Positions 12,250 through 22,130 of a stretch of 64,000 bases of DNA are shown piece by piece. The notes beneath the pieces were generated by a model. The model ran no database searches and was not told the DNA's origin. It was given only the letters and a program-made list of their open reading frames with translations. Where the stretch lies: positions 2,728,001 through 2,792,000 of the forward strand of contig JAULSU010000003.1 in NCBI GenBank assembly GCA_030512335.1, written 5' to 3'. Origin of the DNA: Immersiella caudata. Its lineage: Eukaryota > Ascomycota > Sordariomycetes > Sordariales > Lasiosphaeriaceae. Each line of letters starts with the position of its first letter. Position 1 is the first letter of the stretch. A program made the translations under genes and the position numbers.

Positions 12250-13608
12250 TTAAAAATCTTCATCGAATGTGAAATCACCACCGTTCTCGTTCTCGGTCGA
12301 CTCTGCCGTCTCCTCAACAACCTTCTTGGTGCTGGCCATGACGCCGGCCTTCTGGTACTCGCCAACGCGCTTCTCGAAGAAGTTGGTCTTCCCGCCCAAG
12401 GAGATATTCTCCATGAAGTCAAAGGGGTTGGTCGACTTGTAGATCTTCTCGTTCCCAAGAGCGACGAGAAGGCGATCAGCGACGAACTCGATATACTGCT
12501 TCATGAGATTGGAGTTCATGCCGAGCAGGGCACAAGGGAGAGCCTCAGTGAGGAACTCCTGCTCAATGCGGACGGCATCGATAATGATGTCCTGGATGAC
12601 CTGCTTGCTGGGACGGTTGTTCAAGTGAGAGAACAGCAGGCAAGCGAAGTCGGTATGGAGACCCTCATCGCGGGAAATAAGCTCGTTGGAGAAGGTGAGG
12701 CCGGGCATGAGACCACGCTTCTTGAGCCAGAAGATGGATGCAAATGCACCGCTGAAGAAGATACCCTCAACAGCCGCAAAGGCGACGAGACGCTGGCCGA
12801 ACGTAGACTCCTTGTCGGCGATCCAGCGAAGAGCCCAGTCAGCCTTCTTGCGGATGGCAGGGATGGTGTCAATTGCGTTGAAGAGATGGGTGCGCTGGGC
12901 GGGCTCTTTGATGTATGTGTCGATGAGCAGGGAGTAGGTCTCGGAGTGGATGTTCTCCATCATGATCTGGAAGCCATAGAAGCAGCGGGCCTCAGGAACT
13001 TGGACCTCGCCACTGAAGCGCTCAACAAGGTTCTCGTTGACAATGCCATCCGAGGCGGCGAAGAAGGCGAGGATGTGCGAGATGAAGTACTTCTCGTCGT
13101 CGTTGAGCTTGTTGTTCCAGTCATGCATATCCTTGGACAGGTCAATCTCCTCGGCAGTCCAGAAAGAGGCCTCGGCCTTCTTGTACATTTGCCAAATCTG
13201 CCGCATTTGTTAGCACGCGATCCACTTTACGCGTAAAGACGCGTCACGAACCTCATGGTACTTGATAGGGAAGAGCACAAAGCGCTGAGCATTCTCACGT
13301 AGAAGGGGCTCATCGAGCAGATCGTCGGCCTTAGCAGGAGCGGCAACTGCCTTGGTCACCTCCTGTGCGGCCTTGTTCTCCATGTGCTTCGCGTCAATCT
13401 CTGCCTCGAGGGCGGCAAGGTCGGCACCGAAAGGCTTGTTCTCCTTTTCAGGGGCTGAGAAGTCGAGCTTCTTGACGGGGGACTCCATCTTGAAGGCATC
13501 AATGGCAGATGCAGCCTGTAAAACGCGTTGTTAGCGGGACGGTGTGATTGAACACGCTCGTTGCGGTGATGCGCATACCTGCTTGGAAGGGGTGATTTCG
13601 GCAGCCAT
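12250..13608 (-). CDS. rnr2: Ribonucleoside-diphosphate reductase small subunit (class I R2)
   Basis: Exons 13608-13579, 13515-13252 and 13197-12250 (minus) give 413 residues. R2 houses the di-iron centre and tyrosyl radical that the large subunit needs to reduce ribonucleotides to deoxyribonucleotides. By alignment from memory with mouse R2, the ligands and radical are present: Asp148, Glu179, His182 and Tyr186 (in MENIHSETY), Glu242, Glu276 and His279 (in RDEGLHTDFA). The C-terminus FTFDEDF is the tail that docks on the large subunit. The first exon encodes only ten residues (MAAEITPSKQ). The 5' region and both introns carry perfect ACGCGT boxes, suggesting S-phase control by an MBF-type factor (see separate entries). 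Confidence 0.96.
13229..13244. promoter_or_regulatory. Two ACGCGT (MCB) motifs inside rnr2 intron 2
   Basis: Perfect palindromic ACGCGT hexamers at 13229-13234 and 13239-13244, ten bases apart within the 54-nt intron 13198-13251. In yeasts this MluI cell-cycle box binds MBF/DSC1 and drives G1/S genes. A role from inside an intron is inference. Confidence 0.45.
13523..13528. promoter_or_regulatory. ACGCGT (MCB) motif inside rnr2 intron 1
   Basis: A perfect ACGCGT hexamer in the 63-nt first intron (13516-13578), about 80 bases downstream of the start codon. Same reasoning as for the other boxes in this gene. Confidence 0.4.
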
Positions 13609-14441
13609 TGTGAGAATTGACGTAATTGACAGCGTCAAAGAGCACTAGAGATATCCGGGCCGTGATGTAGAAAGACCGTAAGGACAATTGGGTTTGTGAA
13701 GTGGCGGATGGGAGGTGAGCAAACAAAGACTGGTCGGGCAGAGGGGGAACAGCAGGTCGCGACTTAAATGCCAGATGCAGGACGCCCGCCCCACCCGCGA
13801 AAACGCGTTGGACGCGAAGTTGAACGCGACTGCCCCCTGTACCTCAGACACCCAACCACCCAATTACTCACTAGAATCTCGACCCCACTTTATCAGATCT
13901 TCCAAACGCCCATCATCACCAGCAGCAACGCTCTCGGCCCACCGAGCTAGGTGTGCGCGCCAGGGTTCTCTGCGCTTGGCGCAGCGCGTCAGGAACGGGT
14001 GTGGCTCACCTACAGCTCGGCTTCTTTCAGATGGGCTGTAGGAGGCATCACGCCCCTATCCACCCTTTGTTGCCACCAGTCCCGTTGTCGAGGCAGCGGC
14101 GCAAATTCGTACCGTTTTGTGGAGTTGTACGGTTTCCGCTCGGTTCACGACGGATACCGAACAGGCAGTGCCCTGCAGCATCTCGGCGCCTTGACGATTC
14201 TTGCACTTTCAGACAACCAATTGGCCCGGTCTCGAGCTTTCCAAATCGTTTCAAATTACGGAAACCTCGTCTTATGCGAGACTTTTTCTAGCTGAGCACA
14301 TTACCGCCCTCTGGGCTCACTCATTTCCAATGAAACCAGTTTAAGATGACGCCACCCGCTCGCTTCAGGTTCCCAAAGTCAGTTGCAGACAATTTGTATC
14401 CATCTAACACCAAGTCCAACGCTTCGTCAACTCGAATCCAT
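13609..14441. other. Intergenic region (rnr2 promoter, 3' side of the DUF4112 gene)
   Basis: About 830 bases. The left part is the rnr2 promoter with the MCB boxes listed separately. The rest lies downstream of the DUF4112 gene on the minus strand. Open frames here (for example around 13950-14290) have no recognisable product. Confidence 0.5.
13803..13829. promoter_or_regulatory. MCB-like promoter box cluster of rnr2
   Basis: A perfect ACGCGT at 13803-13808, about 195 bases upstream of the rnr2 start, followed by two half-like ACGCGA sites at about 13812 and 13824. Ribonucleotide reductase genes are classic targets of MBF through this motif in budding and fission yeast. That this species uses it is inferred. 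Confidence 0.55.
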
Positions 14442-15254
14442 CTATCGTCTCCCTCGCTGATTGCTCCCAACGAGAGGCGCCTGCGCCATCCCCATCTCGA
14501 CATCAGGCTGTCTGGTCCTCCCCGTCTGGGTCTGAGAAGTTGTTCCGGTACGAAGCTCTGGTGGAACGATGATTGTGGTGCCCTCATCAGGATCTTGAAC
14601 TTTCCCGGCTTTGAGAGCGTTGGCCTTCTCAGTCAAATACGCATCGAGCAACCAAGCATTGCGTGTGTTCGCTCGATAGAGTGCGTCTGCAAGGTCTCCA
14701 ACAAACGGCACGAGACCAATGCCAAAGTCGAGCAAGATGTTCCACATCATCCGGCCACTGATAGTTTTCGGCAGGCCGCCGTCGATCTTGTTGCAACTCT
14801 TCACGATGTAAAGTCCAATCAAGAGGTCGGCAAAGTCACCAATGCTACCACACTTTCAGTCGGGTATCAATCAGGAGGCACTGGTAAACTTACAGTGGCA
14901 AAAGTCCAATGATGAACGACCAGCCAAATCTGGTACGGAAACAGCACATACGGAAGCTCATATCCCACTTGTATGCCTTCCTCCGCACCTTCTTCAGGAT
15001 TGCAGCGTCATTTGCCGACAAGCCCTCAGGGATCGGCCTCTCGCGTTCCTTATATTTCACAATCTCGCCCCGTTGGTTGGTAACTGGCACTTTTTCCATG
15101 TACGGGTTCTGTCGGATGACTGTCGTTAGCTCAGTACGCCAATTGCTTTCCCTCCTGTGGTCTGTGGGATACATACGTCAGCGTTTGTGTCAACATCCTT
15201 GTCCTTGAGCCTCCCGAGGGCCTTCTTGCCCAGGATTGCTACGACGGCGTTCAT
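14442..15254 (-). CDS. DUF4112 membrane-associated protein
   Basis: Exons 15254-15177, 15108-14894 and 14844-14442 (minus) give 231 residues. The family is uncharacterised. Residues about 75-150 contain the DUF4112 hallmark twice in related form, GLLPLIGDFADLLIG and GLVPFVGDLADAL, each preceded by a hydrophobic stretch, which suggests two membrane or re-entrant segments. The N-terminus is basic (LGKKALGRLKDKD) and the region before the domain (ILKKVRRKAYKWD) is Lys/Arg-rich. The C-terminal ~60 residues are polar and probably disordered. The splice between exons 2 and 3 (LLPL|IGDF) falls inside the first hallmark and restores it, which supports the model. The gene is divergent from dcp2. Confidence 0.85.
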
Positions 15255-16524
15255 GGTAAGTTTTGTCGCCCCTGACTAAGCGACCGAAGGGATATATGTG
15301 TGAGATTTGTCGAGGCCGTGAGCCAAGCAGACGATGGAAATCCCCAGCTTCTTATATCGGGTTGAGCGTTTGCCTCGCGCTTCGTCAAATGTCTTGCGCT
15401 CTGTCTGGGGCGTTGGCGGTTCTAATCTGGGCTGGTGGACACTGTATTGGCTAGCGCACTCTCTTTTGTAGTTTCAGGTGGGCGCTTGTTTGGGAGCCCA
15501 GACAAATTTAGGTCGGATCGGTGAATCGCGTTGTCACTGGCCAGGGGCTTGAACGAGCGAGTGCTGGGCAAAAAAAGTGAGAAGCTAAGTTCCAGGTCAG
15601 CAAGCTCTTATATCTCTCAGACCTTCATCCGGCGAGCATGCTGCAGTAGCCTGTGAGGGCGCGACCAGTCCAGCTGAACCGCGTTAAGCCACATTGCCTG
15701 GTTTGCGCCCAGAGACGTCATCGGGAGCCCTCCCGTACGTAGGGTCCCACTTCAAGTCAAGCGCGACTTCTGGGCAGATCTGATTAAACGAAGAGTCCTT
15801 GCGTTTTTGCACTGCAACACACTACGTGTAACCGTGAGGAGGAGCCTCAACGAGAAGTTGTTCTGTTTCTAGCTATCCTATTCATGCGAAGTCTTTCTAG
15901 CAGTGTCTGAGTGACTCTTAGCAGTCCTTATTTTCAATCCTATTCTCTAGCTACTAGGTATTGTTTAGTAACGTGATGCACCAGCGCGTTGACTTCTTGA
16001 CAAGCGGTGAACTAGCGTATGGTTAAATTCAGAGTCCCTCTACGCTATTAATCTCTCCTTGCTTCTGGATCGCGCACAGCCACATGTGGCAAGAGCTGAT
16101 ACACTTGCTTCCCCAACCTCCAAATACTCAGCCACAATCTATGCCCTCAGGCTTTGTTTCCGGGAGTCGCTGAGTGGAGCAATGACCTCCATCCACCTGG
16201 CAAGTCGCTTCGTCCTTACTTGTGCAAAAGCATCAATAGCGCCCAATTCTGCCAGCGAAAAAGACTCATCTTCCTGCCAATTATTAACTTCCTTGCACCT
16301 GCTGGTCATATTTCACCTGATTGCGACCAACGAAACCCTGGTTGGGAGCTTTTTGGCGGGGACATTCCCACTTTGGCTGGGCACAAGAACAAAGCAGGCT
16401 GCCCCTCGCACTCAGGCGCTCCGCTCTGCGACAACAACGCGACAGACAGACCAACCTCAACACGGCGCCGATCCTCACCACTTCCGCCTATAACCCGTTG
16501 ACATGCCCGGTACATGGCATCATT
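15255..16524. other. Divergent promoter region (DUF4112 gene / dcp2)
   Basis: About 1.27 kb between two divergent gene starts. The stretch 15840-16060 is somewhat AT-richer and repeats short CTAG/TCTAG words. I see no supported gene or RNA. Two ATG codons just before the dcp2 start (16503 and 16514) are out of frame with it. Confidence 0.5.
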
Positions 16525-19312
16525 ATGGCCGAAACAAAGATGCAATTAGAAGATTGTACGGTACCTCTCGCAGCGCGACACATGCTGCTTCCTCAGTTGT
16601 GTTGGGCAGACAGCTAACCCCTCTGGTCTGATAGGGCTGGACGACCTCTGCGTCCGGTTCATAATCAATCTCCCCAAGGAAGATCTTTCCTCAGTTGCGC
16701 GTATCTGCTTCCAAGTTGAAGAAGCGCAATGGTTCTACGAAGATTTTATCCGTCCTCTGGACCCCACCTTGCCGTCGATGTCGCTCCGCAGCTTCTGTCT
16801 GCGCATCTTCCAGCACTGCCCGCTGCTGGCTTCGTTCTCGGTCGAGAACCACATGCGCGCGTTCGAAGAATTCCTCCAGTACAAGACGAGAGTGCCCGTC
16901 CGGGGCGCCATTCTGCTCAACGAGGCCATGGATTCGACTGTGCTTGTCAAGGGATGGAAGAAGGGAGCCAACTGGAGCTTCCCCAGGGGAAAGATTAACA
17001 AGGATGAGGACGATTTGGATTGCGCCATCCGCGAAGTGTACGAGGAGACCGGTTTCGACATCAAGGCGGCTGGGTTGGTGCCCAAGCACGACGAGATCAA
17101 GTACATCCAGATCGCAATGAGAGAGCAGCAGATAAGGCTCTACGTGTTCCGCAACATTCCCATGGATACGGTTTTCCAACCAAAGACGCGGAAAGAGATC
17201 AGCAAGATCGAGTGGTACAAGCTGTCTGAGCTTCCAGCCTTCCGGAAGAAGGGGAGCAACCAGGCCGATGATGCGGCTGCGGCGTCCAACGCCAACAAGT
17301 TCTACATGGTGGCTCCCTTTTTGGTACCTCTGAAGAAGTGGGTTGTCCAGCAGAAGAAGAAGGACGGCTTTCGGGTCACTAGCCAGTCCCACCTGCAAGC
17401 ACAGGCCTTGGCGGAAGAGCCTCTCACGGAGGATGACATTGGGATGCAGACGGAGCCTACAGCTGGCCGGTCGAATTCACCGCCAGCGATCGAGACAATT
17501 GAGGGAGCTACTCTCGAGCTGCAAAGACTCCTCAAGGTTCAGCCGCCCACGCAGGGCTTGCAGAGGAGCCCTTCCAACGCTGTGGCGAGCAACGATAAAG
17601 GTGGTGCCCTGATGGCTCTTCTCAGACAAAAGGGCTCTGAGCATCAAGCTTCCGAGGCTCCTGCTCCTCCAGTTCATGCGCAAAATCCCCACACGCAAGT
17701 GCCTCACACTCCTCTTGATCTCACTTACGTCAACGCTCCGGAGCCACCGACTCCGCACCATCACCACCCGGTTCAACGCCTCCAGCCGCAGAACTACCAG
17801 GCGCCGCCACCGAACTTCGCTGTTCCCCATCCGGCAAACCAGCCTCATCAAGGCCAACAGTTCAACTACGCCCGGCCCCATGTCAATATCACTCCTCAGA
17901 GTCACATCTACGGCCGCAACCCGTACATGGGCCAAGGTCCGCCACCCCGCAGAGAGCCTGTTTTGCTGCATCCGCAACCACTTCCCCCTCAGGTCCAACA
18001 GTCACTACTCGTCCGAGGCATTCTCCCGACGCCGAACCTTCCAGATACAACGAACCAAAAGTTCGCTCAAGGCCAATACGCTCCGCCTGATCAATTCTCT
18101 GGTCAGAACCCTGCGGCCTTGCAGCAGTCCCAGCAGCAAACCGCGAAGCCGCCGCCGCAGTTGACGAACCACAAGATGTCGCTCCTGAATGCTTTCAAGA
18201 ACGACACCCGGGCGATGAGCGAAAACAAGGCGCCCAATGCGCCGGCTCAAAACGATGCTGCTCCATCACCTGGTCATCAGTCTCCTTACGGCCAGCAAGA
18301 CCAGAACGGTGCTGGTCCGTGGCCTAGCCAGGCGCCCCCCCAATCAGGCAACCCAGCAGCGCAATACCTTCCTCAACTCGCTGCTCAATATGCGCAGCCC
18401 TCTCACGAGGACGCTCGCTCGCAGGTTGCGCCACCTCCGGGAAGCCAGGCATCTGTGACGAGGCAGGGTCAGCCCACCGATGCGCACCGGTCATCGCTGC
18501 TGGACATGTTCAAGAAGGCCACTCCTCTTTCGCCGTCAGGTAGCGACTCCACTATCAAGCCTACGATTATCCAGGCAGATCCTATCGCCATTGCAAAGAG
18601 CAGTCCTGTCTTCAAAACACACCCAGACGCAGCCGGCATCAACGGTGTGAGCCCGCGCGTCAGCGCGGAGTCCAACCTGCCGTACCGCCCTGTCAAGATT
18701 CTGAGTCGACAAAGTCAGCAAGCCTCTCCCCGGTCGGACAAAGACCAAGTCTTCTCGAATCAGCAGATGCACAACCACGTCGCCACATCTGTCAACTCGA
18801 TGCAGAGCGACTCGAGGAATTCGGGCCATCGCAATCTGCCATCTTCTAGGGACCGCAGCTTCCTGCGCGGAGAGGGCGGAAAAGGGTCTCCCAGATTTAA
18901 TCTGGCCGCGCAAGTTGTCCAAGCTGCTGGCTACCCATATGGCCAGTCACCGCAACAGGTCTCTCAAGGGAGCCCTTCGCTTCATCAATACCAGTCCAAC
19001 GATGCACCCCAGCACCGCCAGAACTCGAACCCTGAGCAGAAGCAGAAGCTCCTGTCGCTCTTCGCAGCGAAGGAGCAGGCATCACCGACTGGGTTCACAG
19101 GCGACGAAAAGGGCAAAGCCAAGGAAATAAGCAATATGGACCATGGCCGATCCGGGACGCCTCGATCCCGTGTAGCTTCGCTGGCTTCGGCCGGCGATAA
19201 CGTTCAAGGCAGCGCGCCGACTTCTCGGCGGGGCAGTGGTACCCCGATCTCTCCTGCCGACCGCAATTTCCTTCTTTCTTACCTAGAATCGGTCTCGAGC
19301 GGCGGGCGTTAG
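16525..19312 (+). CDS. dcp2: mRNA-decapping enzyme Dcp2 (Nudix hydrolase)
   Basis: Exons 16525-16555 and 16635-19312 give 902 residues. Dcp2 removes the m7GDP cap from mRNA in cytoplasmic P bodies, starting 5'-3' decay; Dcp1 and Edc proteins assist it. The N-terminal Dcp2 Box A domain starts directly (MQLEDWLDDLCVRFIINLP). The Nudix box is complete and regular, running from Gly129 to Phe151 with Glu135, Arg143-Glu144 and the Glu147-Glu148 pair in place. The Box B region follows to about residue 250. The remaining ~650 residues are Gln/Pro/Ser-rich and probably disordered, with short hydrophobic peptides such as MSLLNAFK and SSLLDMFKKA that look like the helical leucine-rich motifs known to bind Edc3 and Pat1 in yeast Dcp2. 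The 31-nt first exon is needed to complete Trp11. Confidence 0.96.
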
Positions 19313-20069
19313 ATGTATGAGCTATGGGTGAGAATGCAGCGGGTTGCTTTTTGCTTCTACTGCATTGGTTGACAGCGTGCTTATATATCTGCATCGTCGT
19401 TTGGTGTTATATCGAGTTGATGCTCAGTTTAGTTTCGTTGGGTTCTTTTTATGTTTGAGGGAGTCTTCAGGGCTGTGGTGTTGTCACTACCTAGGCGCAA
19501 CGGGTGTCTCAATATGAAGGGACAGAGTGGCGGCTTGCTTTGGCGTCAGCAAAGGAGCAAGTCGTGGTTGCTTAGGTCAATATCGGTCGCATTGTTAACT
19601 AGCGTACTCAATTCCATGGCAAAGGCAGATTGGTTCCAGAATCCTAATGTAACCATTTCCCGGTGTTGGGAGATATGCAAGCAAAATCAGGTGTTTCTGT
19701 GTGGGTGGTCTGATGTTCTGTGAACCCCCACGTTTTATCTTTCACTTCTGCCGTGCAGTTCGGGGCGGATGGGAATTGGAAGCCGAGTCTCGCCATCGCG
19801 AAACGGGAGTCACGCATCGAACCATTTGGTGTTCTCGGTGCGGCCGAACGAACTTCTCGCAGGAGATGATAGGAGTTCACGGTGTATAAACATCGGGCGG
19901 GCTCGTCAGTCGAATCGAAATTGAGTCTGTATCAACGCCTGTTCACGAGGGGACTGACACGCTTGCGTCCTTGTTCCTCTGCTCGTCTTTCTACAGCCAC
20001 CGGTGTCCCTGGGCGGCATTTCGCCATATTTGGTCCTCGGATCCATTATCTCTCTGTATAATCAACAAA
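19313..20069. other. Intergenic region (dcp2 3' side, SDR gene 5' side)
   Basis: About 760 bases. No supported gene, RNA or repeat. It should hold the dcp2 3' UTR and the promoter of the next gene. Confidence 0.5.
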
Positions 20070-21085
20070 ATGTTATATGCGTCCCCGCTAGACTCGGCTT
20101 ACCACCCTTCTGGCTCCACGACAGTAGACCCCATAGGCTACGGCAAAGTCGCTGTCGTCACTGGATGTACGTCGAGTATTGGTCTCGCTGTGACACAGCT
20201 CCTGCTGGCCCATCAGTTTAGCATTTGTGTGAGACTTCCCCAGCTATTTCGGAGCCCAGGGTGACGGGTATTACGGCAGGACAGGAATGCTAACATGGCC
20301 GCTAATCAGGGTCTGGACAATGTGGAGTTCGACTACAGGCTTCTCAGAGAGGCGGATCATGGGAGATTTCATTTCCACAAGGAGGACCTAAGCGCTAGAG
20401 ATGGAGAGGGCATCCAGGAGGGTGTGAGGATTTGTAGGAGTGTTTTTGGGTGAGTCTTTCCTGTCCCCTCTCTTTGTGTTTGCAGGCATGGAAACGGGCT
20501 AGAACCGGGATTGGATCGACCTTGAAAGGGTATCAGAAACATGCGCAAAAGCGTCGGAAACAAGTTGGAGCCGGGTTACAACCAATTTGGAAACACACAG
20601 GAACACAAAGAGCCACACCCACCCTCAAACACGTACTAACCCGTTTTTTTTCCGTCCACAGAGAAAGAATTGACGCCTTGATCAACATTCCCTTCCTCCT
20701 CCTTTCGGCCACCTCGCCCAACTCTGACGCCCTCGTCCTCTCCACCAAACTCACCGCCCCGATTCTCATGATGCAAGCTGTTCTCCCCCTCATGAAACCC
20801 CACCGCTCCGGCGCCATCGTCAACGTAGCGTGCCCTGCTGCAGTTGATGATGTAGCACATACTGCGGCGAGGGAGGGGTTGCTGGGGGCAACGAAGAGCG
20901 TAGCATGGGGGTGTAGGGGTGAGGGGGTCAGAGTGAATGCTGTCCTGCCTGGCGTCGTGACAGGGGTTGATGAGAAGATTGCAGCGATGGAGGTGGCAAG
21001 GGCGGTGTTGTTTTTGGCAAGTGAGGAGGCCAGGGGGGTAAATGGGGTGGGTTTGCCGGTGGGGAGAATAAGGGAGGCGGTTTAG
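20070..21085 (+). CDS. Short-chain dehydrogenase/reductase-like protein, catalytic residues lost
   Basis: Exons 20070-20228, 20310-20449 and 20662-21085 give 240 residues with an SDR fold. The nucleotide-binding motif is only partly kept (VTGCTSSIGLAV, about 30-41). The NNAG position reads INIP (about 107-110). The catalytic Ser, Tyr and Lys positions read Cys157, His166 and Arg170 (in VAHTAAREGLLGATKS), so the usual YxxxK is HxxxR. The C-terminal part (EGVRVNAVLPGVV) is well conserved, so the alignment is unambiguous. The frame is open over all three exons, which suggests a protein kept for a non-catalytic role or a young pseudogene. The second intron (212 nt) is longer than others here. No neighbour suggests a pathway. 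Confidence 0.75.
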
Positions 21086-22130
21086 CCTGAGGTGTTGTGC
21101 GGTCAAGCTATGGGGGTTTCAGGTCCTGGAGGATCCATATATGGAATTCTGCGGCTTCTTGCTCATGATTTTGGTATTTACCTACCTAAACTATAGGCTT
21201 GATTAAGTATCTCACCACGGTTCGTATTTACCAGTCTGGCTGTACAGGCATAGTCGTGCGGCGGCTCTTCTCATAGGTAGTGCGTCTCTCAAATACCGTG
21301 ACTGGGCTCACCAAGACCAAGCTCCGGTGTTGCCCCTTTCAACCTGTCCTGGGCTATCCCCCAAGACTTCCGCTTTTAATGCCACAAGGCCAGTATGCAA
21401 TCGGGCTACTTGAGAAAGCTTGGCGAGCCCACCCCAGCCGGTTGTGCCCCCCGTTTCAACCTCCCTTCCGATGGGAGAAAACGGGAACATTTGTACTTTT
21501 CCAACGTCTGTCAATGGAGCTTGTGGGTTATCCACCGTACCCCAACAACCTTCAACTTTCCACTTAGGACCAGGCGGCCTCACTTCGTTAATCTTGGATA
21601 AGCTTCACAAAGTAAAGAAGCAAATTCGGACCTGATGTCGAAGGGATGGGTTAAATACCGGTTGGAATACCCATCCATGCTAAGGGGGTACCGAATCCGC
21701 TGACGAAGGAACGTACCTTTGATAAAACTCCATCGCTGCGGAGAACTCCGCTGTGAACCCCTCACACCTGCTGTGCGGAGAAGTGGAGATCTTGGCCGCC
21801 AAGTTGGAGAAGGCATCCCTGCAACACCACCACTTACACCAGATCAGAAGTACGTAATTCCGAAAGAGGTTCATTAACAAACAAGTACTCAGTACAATCT
21901 TGGCTTGACCAGGCCAGCCGGCCTCTAATTAGAAAACAACATAAGTACCCTCTTAGAAATCCCTTGGTCCCATGGCCGATGGAAAAGCAGAATAAGAATG
22001 GGGTATCCCGAACGCCCGTCATCAAAATACCAAAAAAATACCGAATCTGTTATGCCTGCCTTTTTCTGTGGGATGAGGGGCCCAGTGGCCTTTTCGGTTA
22101 ATATCGAAAACATTGCTCTGCCGCCGCCTC
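21086..22130. other. Convergent spacer (SDR-like gene / Nrd1-like gene)
   Basis: About 1.05 kb between convergent genes. No protein family, tRNA or repeat is recognisable in either strand. Confidence 0.5.

Noticed and set aside
16691..17398. A 235-codon minus-strand frame antisense to dcp2
   Set aside because: Lies opposite the conserved Nudix domain and has Leu/Arg/Val-rich mirror composition.
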